The translations under genes were made by a program, and so were the position numbers. From Carboxylicivirga sp. (GTDB taxonomy: Bacteria; Bacteroidota; Bacteroidia; Bacteroidales; Marinilabiliaceae), in assembly GCA_025210475.1 (NCBI GenBank), contig JAOARW010000068.1:18167-82166 (forward strand): a stretch of 64,000 bases of DNA. The letters run 5' to 3'. Under the pieces are notes generated by a model. It did not search any database. It was not told the DNA's origin and saw only the letters and a program-made list of their open reading frames with translations. Every line of letters begins with the position of its first letter. The stretch's first letter is position 1. Below are positions 44,093 through 53,133 of the stretch, in pieces.

Positions 44093-45558
44093 TGTTTAAT
44101 AATTATATACGAATGATGAATCAAAATTTAAAAATCGTATTGGTAATGCTTGCAACTATTGTTGCTCTTCCTGGCATTGCGAGTAATAAGAAAGATAAAA
44201 AGCCGAATATTATTTTTCTTTTTGCCGATGATCAGTGTTACAACACAATTAATAAATTAGGCAATAAGGAAGTGATAACACCAAACCTTGATCGAATGGT
44301 TGAAGATGGAGTATCATTTACCCATGCCTTTAATATGGGAGCCTGGCATGGTGCCGTATGTGTGGCATCGCGCACCATGATAAATACCGGGCGTTTTGTA
44401 TGGCGCGCTAAAACTTTGGAACCAAACTTAAAAACCGATGAAGTGAACACGCAACTTTGGGGTAACTTGATGAAAAATGCCGGATATGATACGTACATGG
44501 CCGGTAAATGGCACGTGAAAACCGATCCAAAAAACTGTTTTACCAATTTAGGTACAGTGAGAGGAGGGATGCCGAATCAAACACCAGAAGGCTATAACCG
44601 TCCGAAAGATGAAAATGACAATACCTGGAAGCCATGGCATACTAAATATGATGGTTTTTGGAAAGGCGGGAAACATTGGAGCGAAGTTTTGGGCGACGAG
44701 GCTGTTGGATTCATCAATGAAGCAAAGGACAAGGACAATCCATTCTTTATGTATGTTGCATTTAATGCACCGCACGATCCACGTCAATCGCCAAAAGAAT
44801 TTGTTGACATGTATCCGCTTGAAAATATTTCAACACCTAAAACCTTCTTGCCAGAATATCCTTACAAAGACGAAATGGGTTGTAGTGCAAAACTTCGCGA
44901 TGAAAAGTTAGCACCATTTCCACGTACTGAATATGCCGTGAAAGTAAACCGCCAGGAGTACTATGCGATTATAACCCACCTAGATCAGCAATTGGGACGT
45001 ATACTTGATGCATTGGAAAAATCAGGAAAGAAAGACAATACCTATATCTTCTATACAGCCGATCACGGTTTAGCTTGTGGTAATCACGGGTTATTAGGAA
45101 AGCAAAGCATGTACGATCACAGTATGCGTGCCCCTTTAATTGTAATTGGTCCTGATGTTCCAGCCAATAAGAAACGCGATATGGATGTTTATCTACAAGA
45201 CATTATGCCATCCACATTGGAATTGGCAGGTGTTAAAAAGCCAGCTTATGTTGAGTTTAGTAGCCTGATGAAAATGGCTCGCGGAGAGCAAAAGAAAGGA
45301 AATTATGATGCAATCTACGGATGCTATACCAAACAACAGCGTATGATTCGTAAAGATGGCTATAAATTAATCGCCTACCCGGCGGCAAAGAAAGTTCGCT
45401 TATATAATTTAAAGAAAGATCCATTAGAAATGAAGGATCTAGCGGGTGAGAAAAAGTATCAGGCTAAGATAAAGCAGCTTTTTAATGACTTGGTTAAATT
45501 ACAGAAAGATATGGATGATGAAGTGGATTTAACAAGTGTGTATCCTGAATTATTATAG
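44092..45558 (+). CDS. Sulfatase (S1 family, variant CxAxR site), third of three
   Basis: A 488-residue sulfatase with metal site FADDQCYNT, the modification site CVASRTMINTGR (C90, A92, R94) and MAGKWHVK. The canonical Pro of CxPxR is replaced by Ala; CxAxR is accepted by anaerobic (radical SAM) sulfatase-maturing enzymes, so it may still be activated. The ATG at 44092 overlaps the previous stop, but starts at 44113 or 44116 give a tidier signal peptide (MNQNLKIVLVMLATIVALPG). The sulfatase trio ends at a terminator. No SusC/SusD or glycoside hydrolase gene accompanies it in the window. Confidence 0.88.
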   Translation: MFNNYIRMMNQNLKIVLVMLATIVALPGIASNKKDKKPNIIFLFADDQCYNTINKLGNKEVITPNLDRMVEDGVSFTHAFNMGAWHGAVCVASRTMINTGRFVWRAKTLEPNLKTDEVNTQLWGNLMKNAGYDTYMAGKWHVKTDPKNCFTNLGTVRGGMPNQTPEGYNRPKDENDNTWKPWHTKYDGFWKGGKHWSEVLGDEAVGFINEAKDKDNPFFMYVAFNAPHDPRQSPKEFVDMYPLENISTPKTFLPEYPYKDEMGCSAKLRDEKLAPFPRTEYAVKVNRQEYYAIITHLDQQLGRILDALEKSGKKDNTYIFYTADHGLACGNHGLLGKQSMYDHSMRAPLIVIGPDVPANKKRDMDVYLQDIMPSTLELAGVKKPAYVEFSSLMKMARGEQKKGNYDAIYGCYTKQQRMIRKDGYKLIAYPAAKKVRLYNLKKDPLEMKDLAGEKKYQAKIKQLFNDLVKLQKDMDDEVDLTSVYPELL

Positions 45559-45579
45559 AAATTAGGTTGATTTTTTGAG

Positions 45580-45613
45580 AAAGTGGTTATTCGAAAGGGT
45601 AATCACTTTTTTT
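45580..45613 (+). terminator. Intrinsic terminator of the sulfatase operon
   Basis: AAAGTGGTTA (45580-45589) pairs with TAATCACTTT (45600-45609) with one G-T pair, followed by TTTT. Confidence 0.8.
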
Positions 45614-45621
45614 GTATTAAG

Positions 45622-45804
45622 ATGAATGCAGTATATCATGAATATGATATAGAGTTAATTAAGATCGTCTTAAAAGGATTAAACATATTTATATTTCAAT
45701 TTTTACTAATGATTATCAATTACGATAATATTTCTGTTATTTTCGCAATCAATATTATTATAAGTATTAGTGCTATGTTGTATGTGTTATGTAAATATTA
45801 TTAA
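45622..45804 (+). CDS. Possible small membrane protein, unrecognised
   Basis: A 60-codon open frame begins eight bases after the sulfatase terminator. It would encode a largely hydrophobic, Ile-rich protein with two possible membrane helices. The region is strongly AT-rich, no promoter or ribosome-binding site is evident, and no family is recognised. It may well be chance; it is listed because it fills the otherwise empty 302-base gap between the sulfatase and SPFH genes. Confidence 0.2.
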   Translation: MNAVYHEYDIELIKIVLKGLNIFIFQFLLMIINYDNISVIFAINIIISISAMLYVLCKYY

Positions 45805-45860
45805 TCAACCACATAGGGATTTAGAGGGCGCAAAAAGATAAAACTTCATTTATATTTCGT

Positions 45861-46625
45861 ATGGCAATTATTTATACAGTTCCGCAAAATCATGTTGTAT
45901 TAATCAAGCGTTTTGGCAAACATTCGCGAGTTCAGGGAGAAGGATTACGTTTTAAACTTCCATTTATCGAGAGTTTTAAAACCGTTTACGAATGGAGTGG
46001 CCATGCCAATAAAAGTGGACGTTTTATTGAGCTATCGGAACAACAAACGGATACACCACCGCGTCAATGCCAAACCCTCGATAATGTCACCATTGATGCT
46101 AATGCCTCAATTTATTGGCGTATTACCAATCCGGTAAAGGCTGTATACGATATTGATATTTTACCAAAATCGATTGCCGATATTGCATTAAATGCATTAC
46201 GGGCCAATATTGGTAAGTTAAAACTTGATCAATTACTGTCAGAGCGCCAAAATCTGAATAACAGAATTGCGGCTCAGTTGGCTGAAACAGGTGCTAAATG
46301 GGGCATTGTTTTTACACGGGTGGAGATTCAGGAGATCAACTACTCCAATGAAACAGCCGAGGCTATGATGCAGGAGATGACTGCAGAACGTAAAAAACGG
46401 GCTTTGATGGCCGAAGCCGAAGGAGAAGCTCAGGCTGAAATGACGCGTGCTAATGCCGAAGCCAATGCAACCATCATAAGGGCACAAGCCAAAGCCGATG
46501 CTCTACGCATCCTCGCGGAGGCCGAAAGCACTTATCTGAGTAAGCTAAAAGAAAATATTAACGAAGAAATAGCCGGACAAATTATCATATCCCAAAAAAA
46601 TACATTGACGGCATGCAAACAATAA
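45861..46625 (+). CDS. SPFH/band 7 (slipin-like) protein, apparently frameshifted near the 3' end
   Basis: A 254-codon frame coding for an SPFH domain protein: N-terminal YTVPQNHVVLIKRFGKHSR, SPFH core with ALRANIGKLKLDQLLSERQNLN, then an Ala/Glu-rich coiled coil (about 165-225). Such proteins form membrane-associated oligomers and act in membrane organisation or protease control. The last nine codons look foreign to the family, and the expected ending (NPADKVYLPNSF) is encoded in the next frame, reaching a stop at 46702. The switch point is a run of seven A at 46594-46600. No N-terminal membrane helix is visible. Confidence 0.85.
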   Translation: MAIIYTVPQNHVVLIKRFGKHSRVQGEGLRFKLPFIESFKTVYEWSGHANKSGRFIELSEQQTDTPPRQCQTLDNVTIDANASIYWRITNPVKAVYDIDILPKSIADIALNALRANIGKLKLDQLLSERQNLNNRIAAQLAETGAKWGIVFTRVEIQEINYSNETAEAMMQEMTAERKKRALMAEAEGEAQAEMTRANAEANATIIRAQAKADALRILAEAESTYLSKLKENINEEIAGQIIISQKNTLTACKQ

Positions 46626-46702
46626 GTGCTAATCCGGCCGATAAGGTTTACTTGCCAAATAGCTTCAATGCCATGTATGATGTATCCGGAAAAGAAAAGT
46701 AA
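46594..46702 (+). other. A7 slippery site and displaced C-terminus of the SPFH protein
   Basis: In the zero frame the codons are CAA AAA AAT, so bases 46595-46601 form the heptamer A_AAA_AAT, a valid -1 slippage site. A -1 shift continues YIDGMQTISANPADKVYLPN and ends at 46702, giving a protein of about 280 residues with the family-typical C-terminus. The alternatives are a genuine one-base loss in a run of eight A, or a homopolymer sequencing error. Confidence 0.6.
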
Positions 46703-46766
46703 TCCGGTTTTCTAATCTACCAGATTAAAATACCTGGTTGGTTATCATATCTTCCATTAAAAAAAT

Positions 46767-46813
46767 AAACCACAAATCGTCATTCTGTTATTGGAATTGA
46801 CAATTTGTGGTTT
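46767..46813. terminator. Bidirectional terminator
   Basis: AAACCACAAAT (46767-46777) pairs with ATTTGTGGTTT (46803-46813); the stem can extend inward through TCA/TGA with one mismatch. It separates the SPFH gene from the convergent VWA gene. Confidence 0.75.
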
Positions 46814-46868
46814 CTCTTTATGAATCGGGAATGGTTGATTTTTTAGGTTGTATTACTATTATAAGTAC

Positions 46869-48029
46869 TTAGTTAAACACAAAGGATTTACTGGCCGCTT
46901 GTGTTTTAATGGCCTTAATCATCACCTGATCAAGCATATTTTCATCATCCGAATTTCTTTGCTTCTCTTTGATATATAATACCCGTTTTTGGTTCAGCTG
47001 ATTGATTTCCTTTTTAATCTGAGTTCTTTCATTGGCTTTTTGGCTTATATAAGCTTCTTGCTCAGCCAGTGTCATGCCGTGTAATTCCTTGGGTAGATCT
47101 TTTTCGGCTATTTCCTCCAGTTTAAATTCTTTAGTCTGAGAGGCATCTACCAAATCCCATTTATCATTTTTATAAAAATGCGATGATTTTGAAACGGCTC
47201 TTTTTACTGAGTTGGCTCTGCTATAGCTTGCAGCATTGCTATCTTGCATTAATTGCACTTCTTTTTTCTTTTTACCAAGATTACCATAGGCAAGATATGT
47301 TTTGTTTAATTGTTTGTTTAAGATCGAAATTTCTTCATCGTAAGGTGATTCAATATAAACGGTTTTGCGGTTATGCTCTATGCACATGTATTGTCCGTCG
47401 GCCCGGTCAGCACCATCTTTCCACATGCCCTCAATACCCTCTTTAAATGAACCACAATGGATGGTATTGACAATGATGTTGTGTTCTTTGGCGTTGGTGC
47501 AGGAGGATTTATAATCAATCTTACCTTGAGTAAAAGGTTCATTACCTGCTATAAAAATGATTTGAAGGTCGTTATTGCTGGTACTCCACTCTTGCTGATT
47601 TATGGCTGTTTGAATAGCCTGACCACAAAACTCACTTCCTCCATTGGAGCTTAGCTTAAACAGGTCTTCTGAAATCTGATCCAGATCATCGGTTAATGGC
47701 GTTACCTGATGAATATAGCCTTCGCTGGCAGCTAAACGATCATTACCATATTCGTAAAGAGCTATTTGCAATATGGGTGTTGCATCGTCACATCTTGCTT
47801 TTGCCAATTCATTTACCAATTCCCACAGTTGCGATTTGGCTTGTTCGATAAGTCCACTCATACTTCCACTAGTATCGAGTAAAAGGGCAATTCTAATGTG
47901 CTTCACAGAATCTTCGTTTGTATGATTTTGTGAAGAAGCATTGATTGAAATTGAAAGCAACAGGCTAATGAAAATAGTTAGTCGTAGATCAGTCATTATT
48001 TGTCGGAAATTCATGTGTTGATATTTCAT
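46869..48029 (-). CDS. Secreted von Willebrand factor A domain protein
   Basis: A 386-residue protein with an N-terminal signal peptide (best from Met 12, MTDLRLTIFISLLLSIS, start at 47996) and a VWA domain with an intact MIDAS motif LLLDTSGSMSGLI (about residue 52). The C-terminal 130 residues are charged and predicted coiled coil (EEIAEKDLPKELHGMTLAEQEAYI and following). It is probably periplasmic and binds a partner through the metal site. It is a single gene with no functional link to its neighbours. The function is unknown. Confidence 0.75.
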   Translation of the reverse strand: MKYQHMNFRQIMTDLRLTIFISLLLSISINASSQNHTNEDSVKHIRIALLLDTSGSMSGLIEQAKSQLWELVNELAKARCDDATPILQIALYEYGNDRLAASEGYIHQVTPLTDDLDQISEDLFKLSSNGGSEFCGQAIQTAINQQEWSTSNNDLQIIFIAGNEPFTQGKIDYKSSCTNAKEHNIIVNTIHCGSFKEGIEGMWKDGADRADGQYMCIEHNRKTVYIESPYDEEISILNKQLNKTYLAYGNLGKKKKEVQLMQDSNAASYSRANSVKRAVSKSSHFYKNDKWDLVDASQTKEFKLEEIAEKDLPKELHGMTLAEQEAYISQKANERTQIKKEINQLNQKRVLYIKEKQRNSDDENMLDQVMIKAIKTQAASKSFVFN

Positions 48030-48334
48030 GTTTTAGAAGATATAGTTTGTAAATCTTTGAGGTAAATCTAAACCCTAAATAGGTGATTAAAAATGTGGAA
48101 TTAGGGAAGTGGTCATTTGAGTTAGAGAAAAGAATGTTTGACTTAATCATCTAATATATTTTGGGATATGAAAGGATATAATGGAAAGGTTTATGGAGTC
48201 CGATGTTTTTATGTTCAGGTAAATAGTAGTAAGTTTAGCACTGTTAAAAGAGCAGGAATATGAGAATCCTGTGCTGACATTTACTGTATGAAACGATCAT
48301 GTGAATTTGATTATCCAAATTTTCACACAGGAGG
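48030..48334. other. Intergenic region between divergent VWA and LytS genes
   Basis: This 305-base AT-rich stretch contains one weak hairpin (CAGGA with TCCTG near 48260-48280) and an AGGAGG directly before the ATG at 48335. No gene, RNA or convincing promoter is seen. Confidence 0.3.
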
Positions 48335-50323
48335 ATGATAAAATTTACTTTAGAGTTCCATGTGACAATTGAAAGAAAATTTAAACACGTGAAAAAAATT
48401 ACCATATATAGCTGTATCATGTTCTTTCTGTTTTCAAACAGCCAGCTTATGTCGCAACGTAAATGGAGTTCATACGATCGGCAAAAAGTTCATGACACAA
48501 CCTTGCTCGATTCGGCAACATTCTATCTTAAAAGTGATCCGGCAAAAGCTTTTGATTTCGTTGTAAAAGCTATGGATAAGGCCATAAAGGAAAAGGATCG
48601 GAGTGCACAGGGGGATTGTTATACAGTTATTGGTGATATAAATTTAGAGGTTGAACAATTCGACCTCGCCATCGACAACTACAACAAAGCTTTAAAAATA
48701 TTTATGGCTTTAGAGCAGGAAGACAAAATCTTTCAGCTTGAGGCATTATTGGGGAAAGCCTATGAAGCAAATAATGATTTAGAAAAAAGTGAAACTTACT
48801 ACAAAGCATCAGCTAATACCGCCATCAAAAAAGCAGATAATAAAAAGATAAGGTCATCAAAGCGAAATCTGGCAAAAGTATATCAGAAAAAAGGTGAGAG
48901 TAGCAAAGCCATTCAGGAACTCGAAGAAGTGAAACAACTGGATATTTCAGAAGGAGATTTACGTGAGCAATTGCGTACCAATCAGCAATTGATTAATGCC
49001 TATGCGGCCAATCATCCTCAGAAAGCTCTTGATCTTACCACGGAAAATGAGTTGCTTGCCAATACATCTAAAGATACTCTTGCTCTTTTAAACACCCTTC
49101 AGGATCGGGCAAATATTTATGGCAATATAGGCAGGGCAGATGATAAAATTAATACCCTACAGCAGTCGATTGATGTGAGGCGGATGCAAAATGATTTAGC
49201 AGGTCAATCGGAAGATCAGTTGGCAATTAGTGAAGAGTTGATGGCGCAGAATAAAGTCAATGATGCCATCAACTACCTTGAACAGAGTATTGAATTATCG
49301 GAGCGAACAGGTAAAATAGATACACGCAAAAAAGCCCTGAAAACTCTATCAACAGCTTATGACGAATCTGGAAATATCAACCAGGCTTATATAGCTTATA
49401 AAGCGTATATAGAAGCATCAGAAAAATCAGCGGCAGCACGAGAGAAACAAATATTAGCTAACCTGGAGCTGATGCAGTCCATGACTTCTCGATTACAACG
49501 CATCGATATGTTAGAAAATCAGCAGTTGCTGAATGATAAAACCATAGAGTTATTAAGGCAGGAAAGTGAAATTAATGAAAAGTCGATGAGACAGCAACGG
49601 CTGATTATTACTTCGTTAATGATAGGGATCTTTATATTGGTTTTTGCAACCTACCTGGTGTACCGCAGTTCGCAGCAAAAGCGCTTGGCTAATCAGCTTT
49701 TGGCTCTTCGTTCCTTAAGAAGCCAAATGAATCCGCATTTTATTTTTAATGCGCTCAATTCGGTTAATAACTATATTTCAAAAAGTGACGAGCGTTCGGC
49801 CAATAAGTATTTGACTGATTTTAGCAAACTGATGCGAGCCGTCATGGAAAACTCCAAACACGATTTTGTTTCATTGGCCAGTGAAATTCAAATATTGGAA
49901 TTGTATTTACGTTTGGAGCATCATCGATTTAAAGATAAGTTTAATTACTCGTTTACAGTTGATCCCGAGATTGATCAGGAAAATATCCAGATTCCACCAA
50001 TGCTGGTTCAGCCCTACATTGAAAACGCCGTTTGGCATGGGCTTCGTTATAAGGAGGCTAAAGGTTACCTTAAAGTCAGTTTTAAAAATGGGGATCATTT
50101 GAAGGTTATTATTGAGGATAATGGAATTGGCAGAAGGAAATCAATTAAGCTGAAAACCAAGAATCAGCAAAGCGCAAATTCAACGGGGTTGAAGAATATT
50201 AATAACCGATTGGGAATAATCAATCAGATACATAAAACCAACTTGCAGGTCGCTATTGAAGATGTTAATGACAGCGAAGAGCCAGGAACGCGAGTAACCA
50301 TTGATATAATCCAGCATCGATAA
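48335..50323 (+). CDS. TPR-containing LytS-type sensor histidine kinase
   Basis: A 662-residue kinase. A hydrophobic segment near residues 20-38 (signal peptide) is followed by about seven TPR repeats (60-380), a coiled coil, one membrane helix (about 425-445) and a His_kinase/HATPase module of the LytS type with SQMNPHFIFNALNSV (phosphoacceptor His468), PPMLVQPYIENAVWHG and EDNGIGRRKS. It is paired with a LytTR regulator four bases downstream. A GTG at 48389 would place the signal peptide exactly at the N-terminus (VKKITIYSCIMFF), so the true start may be there. Confidence 0.88.
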   Translation: MIKFTLEFHVTIERKFKHVKKITIYSCIMFFLFSNSQLMSQRKWSSYDRQKVHDTTLLDSATFYLKSDPAKAFDFVVKAMDKAIKEKDRSAQGDCYTVIGDINLEVEQFDLAIDNYNKALKIFMALEQEDKIFQLEALLGKAYEANNDLEKSETYYKASANTAIKKADNKKIRSSKRNLAKVYQKKGESSKAIQELEEVKQLDISEGDLREQLRTNQQLINAYAANHPQKALDLTTENELLANTSKDTLALLNTLQDRANIYGNIGRADDKINTLQQSIDVRRMQNDLAGQSEDQLAISEELMAQNKVNDAINYLEQSIELSERTGKIDTRKKALKTLSTAYDESGNINQAYIAYKAYIEASEKSAAAREKQILANLELMQSMTSRLQRIDMLENQQLLNDKTIELLRQESEINEKSMRQQRLIITSLMIGIFILVFATYLVYRSSQQKRLANQLLALRSLRSQMNPHFIFNALNSVNNYISKSDERSANKYLTDFSKLMRAVMENSKHDFVSLASEIQILELYLRLEHHRFKDKFNYSFTVDPEIDQENIQIPPMLVQPYIENAVWHGLRYKEAKGYLKVSFKNGDHLKVIIEDNGIGRRKSIKLKTKNQQSANSTGLKNINNRLGIINQIHKTNLQVAIEDVNDSEEPGTRVTIDIIQHR

Positions 50324-50327
50324 GTAA

Positions 50328-51080
50328 ATGATGGAAAATAAGCTAAAAGCAATCATCGTAGAGGACGAAGAAGCGAGCAGAGAAACACTTGCCAATTATC
50401 TGAATAAATATTGCCCGGATGTGAAGCTGCTTGGCATGGCTGCTTCGGTTAAAGAAGGATTAAGAGCTATTAAGGAGTACCAGCCGGATATTGTTTTTCT
50501 GGATGTGGAAATGCCATTTGGGAATGGCTTTGACTTACTGGATCAGATCAATGACATTGATTTTGCTACTGTTTTTGTAACTGCTTTTAGTAATTATGCC
50601 ATTAAGGCTTTAAACATGAGTGCATCGTATTATATACTTAAGCCAGTGGATATTGATGAGCTTATTGCCGCCGTTGATAAAATTAAAGAAGAAAAAAGCA
50701 GTGATAATATTAGTATTAATTCAAAGATTTTGGTTGAAAACCTGAATGCCGTTAATAAGCTTGAGCATAAAATAGTATTGCCGCAAATGAATGGTTTTGA
50801 GGTGATCCGGGTAAAAGATGTGGTGCGCATTCAGGCCAATGATAACTTCTCTGATTTTCATATGCTGGATGGTTCCAAAAAAGTTATTTGCCGTACCTTA
50901 AAACATTATGAAGAACTATTAGCGGATTTTGATTTTTTAAGGGTGCATAAATCTCATCTGATTAACCTGCAGTATGTGCAGCGTTATATCAAAGGTAAAG
51001 GGGGGCAGTTAGTAATGACAGATAAGTCGGAGGTGGAAGTGTCGCAAAACAAAAAGAAAGCACTGCTCGATCGTTTTTGA
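50328..51080 (+). CDS. LytTR-family response regulator
   Basis: A 250-residue response regulator: receiver domain (about 1-125) with acidic VEDEE and phosphoacceptor D59 in IVFLDVEMPFGNG, then a LytTR DNA-binding domain (about 150-250) with IQANDNFSDFHM and FLRVHKSHLINLQYV. It is the partner of the TPR-LytS kinase just upstream. Targets are not evident; no other gene follows in the operon before a terminator-like hairpin. The second Met (50331) is an equally possible start. Confidence 0.92.
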   Translation: MMENKLKAIIVEDEEASRETLANYLNKYCPDVKLLGMAASVKEGLRAIKEYQPDIVFLDVEMPFGNGFDLLDQINDIDFATVFVTAFSNYAIKALNMSASYYILKPVDIDELIAAVDKIKEEKSSDNISINSKILVENLNAVNKLEHKIVLPQMNGFEVIRVKDVVRIQANDNFSDFHMLDGSKKVICRTLKHYEELLADFDFLRVHKSHLINLQYVQRYIKGKGGQLVMTDKSEVEVSQNKKKALLDRF

Positions 51081-51168
51081 TTAAAAGCTGCGATAATGCG
51101 GGTTAATGAAAAACGTGACTCCCTTGATCATTTTCTTACCATGGATTTTAAAAGTTGTTATACAACAA

Positions 51169-51200
51169 GAGGTTGTGTGAAATTTATTCACAACAACCTC
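51169..51200. terminator. Bidirectional terminator
   Basis: GAGGTTGTGTGA (51169-51180) pairs with TTCACAACAACCTC (51187-51200) with one bulged base. It lies between the LytTR gene and the convergent ten-gene operon. Confidence 0.6.
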
Positions 51201-51253
51201 CTGAATTTTCAATGACCAAATTGATAATTGGGTAGGGTTTTCTCAAACAAACT

Positions 51254-52309
51254 TTAGTTCTTTATCCGGTTCCATTTAAGGGTGTTTATCATCCAGTTGG
51301 GCAACGATTTTTTTGGATTACGTCCCTTAAGGTTCATATACCACCCTAAACTTTCAATGATGGGTAGTTTATGGGTTTCTACAAATTCTATGGGGGTTCC
51401 GTCGGGATCGGAAATATAAGAGAAATGACCTGCAGCAACGCCCATATCAAAACTATTAGCGCTGTTAACGGTAAAAGGGAAGCCTTTTTCCTGACATTCC
51501 TGTTCCAGCTTTTCCATGCCTATAACATCGAAGCAAAGGTGTATATAACCTAATTCGCCCCAAATACGATCCTGATATATCTTTTGGGGTGTTCGATCCA
51601 GTGCCTGTATTAATTCAATTTGAGTTGGGCCGTACAGCTTACTGAATGGTCCGGTTCGTGGCTTATGTTTTAGTAATACTCTTCGGTATTTCTGATCGCC
51701 ACCAGGAAGAACTTTTAAATCATCGAACACACGGCTTTCATCATATATTACTTTATCGTATTGAAGGATATCGGCATAAACTTTTAAGGATTGCTCAATA
51801 TCCGACACGCCAATAACGGCACCAAATACACCGCCCGTCACCGATTTTTCTTTCTTATAATGGTTGGTCTCTTCAACCACTTCAAAAATATTGTTGTAAG
51901 GATCTTTTACGTAATAATGCAAATTGCCTTTGGGAGTTTTAGTGATGCTTCCAAGAATATCAACACCCATGTTATGATGAGCTTTAAAAGCCTTGTGTAC
52001 ATCGCGGCATTTCATTTTACAAATATAAATACCGGTATCACCCAGCTCAATATCAAAAACGGGTGCTTGTGGTTCCAGGCTGGTATGTTGCCAGATTTCG
52101 TATCCGCCACCACCTTCCATATTAACGGCCAATGCGGCATATCTTGGGCATTCCTTTCCTTTGGTATATGGCAGCATTAGTTTTGCTACAGCTGTATCTT
52201 CAAAAACATTAATATCCATTCCAAATACTTTTCGATACCATTTCCAGGCTTCCTGGGCATCTTTCACACCAATTCCAACTTGCTGGATACCACATAAGTT
52301 CTTTTTCAT
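51254..52309 (-). CDS. Two-domain VOC (glyoxalase/dioxygenase superfamily) protein
   Basis: A 351-residue protein with two vicinal-oxygen-chelate domains, about 5-150 (IQQVGIGVKDAQEAWKWYR; PYNNIFEVVEE) and 165-315 (FGAVIGVSDIEQSLKVYAD; LGYIHLCFDV; DPDGTPIEFVE). Candidate metal ligands are in the second domain (His in YIHLCFD, Glu in IEFVE); the first domain has Gln-Val where a ligand His would be expected. The two-domain layout and length resemble 4-hydroxyphenylpyruvate and extradiol dioxygenases, but the substrate is unknown. It is the last gene of a ten-gene operon devoted mainly to lipid and envelope functions. Confidence 0.72.
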   Translation of the reverse strand: MKKNLCGIQQVGIGVKDAQEAWKWYRKVFGMDINVFEDTAVAKLMLPYTKGKECPRYAALAVNMEGGGGYEIWQHTSLEPQAPVFDIELGDTGIYICKMKCRDVHKAFKAHHNMGVDILGSITKTPKGNLHYYVKDPYNNIFEVVEETNHYKKEKSVTGGVFGAVIGVSDIEQSLKVYADILQYDKVIYDESRVFDDLKVLPGGDQKYRRVLLKHKPRTGPFSKLYGPTQIELIQALDRTPQKIYQDRIWGELGYIHLCFDVIGMEKLEQECQEKGFPFTVNSANSFDMGVAAGHFSYISDPDGTPIEFVETHKLPIIESLGWYMNLKGRNPKKSLPNWMINTLKWNRIKN

Positions 52310-52320
52310 GTTTAATTTTT

Positions 52321-53115
52321 TTAGTTGTTTATTTTTGTTACCATCCGGTGGAATAGTGCCGGGAGAAATTTTCGTATATAAACCATGAGCAATTCGCTCT
52401 TGCCAACAAGAATGTCTTTTTTATTCTTTTGAATGGCACGAACAATTCTTTTGGCACAAACATTAGCAGGCAGACCATTTTGCTGGCCTTTATCCATTTG
52501 ATTATAAGAGGTACCGTTTTCGGTTAGAGCATGAAGCGATATATTCGTTTTTACTCGCCCGGGAGAAACAAGCGTAACCTTGATATTAGTTTGGCTTAAT
52601 TCTGCTCTTAGAGACTCAAAATAGCCTTGCAAGGCATGTTTCGAAGCCGCGTAGGCAGTTCGCCATGGAAAACCAAATTTTCCGGTAATACTGCTGATTG
52701 TAACAATGTGCCCATGGCAATTATTGATCATATGGGGCAATAGCAATTTGCTTAATGCTATTACACTAAAGAAATTCAACTCCATAATGCTACGATCATT
52801 GGCCAAAGGCGTGTCGATAGCCAAGGAACGTTGACTTCTGCCGGCATTATTGATTAGAATATCAATTGAACCGGTTTCGTTGATTACTTTTTGTACAAAA
52901 TCAGGTAATTCATCTACACGGGATAAATCCATGGGATACATCCAGCATTTTTGAGTGAACTGCAAGCATGTGTCTTTAACATTTTGAAGCTTCTCTTTAT
53001 TACGGGCAATTAAGACAGGAAAAGCACCTTTTTGAGCCATTAAAATGGCTAACTCTTCACCAATTCCCGATGAAGCTCCGGTAATCCAAACAATTTTATT
53101 TTTAATGTCTTTCAT
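52321..53115 (-). CDS. Classical short-chain dehydrogenase/reductase (DHRS7-like)
   Basis: A 264-residue SDR with cofactor motif TGASSGIGEE, NNAGRSQRS, catalytic Ser in TISSITGKFG and YAASKHALQGY (Tyr/Lys). The C-terminus, with a hydrophobic LLMVYIRKFLPALFHRM, could associate with the membrane, as in the DHRS7 group of lipid-active reductases. An oxidoreductase acting on a lipid or hydrophobic carbonyl is plausible from context only. It is separated by 11 bases from the VOC gene and 18 from the DUF5686 gene. Confidence 0.8.
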   Translation of the reverse strand: MKDIKNKIVWITGASSGIGEELAILMAQKGAFPVLIARNKEKLQNVKDTCLQFTQKCWMYPMDLSRVDELPDFVQKVINETGSIDILINNAGRSQRSLAIDTPLANDRSIMELNFFSVIALSKLLLPHMINNCHGHIVTISSITGKFGFPWRTAYAASKHALQGYFESLRAELSQTNIKVTLVSPGRVKTNISLHALTENGTSYNQMDKGQQNGLPANVCAKRIVRAIQKNKKDILVGKSELLMVYIRKFLPALFHRMVTKINN

Positions 53116-53133
53116 GTCAATTCAGGTTGAGAA

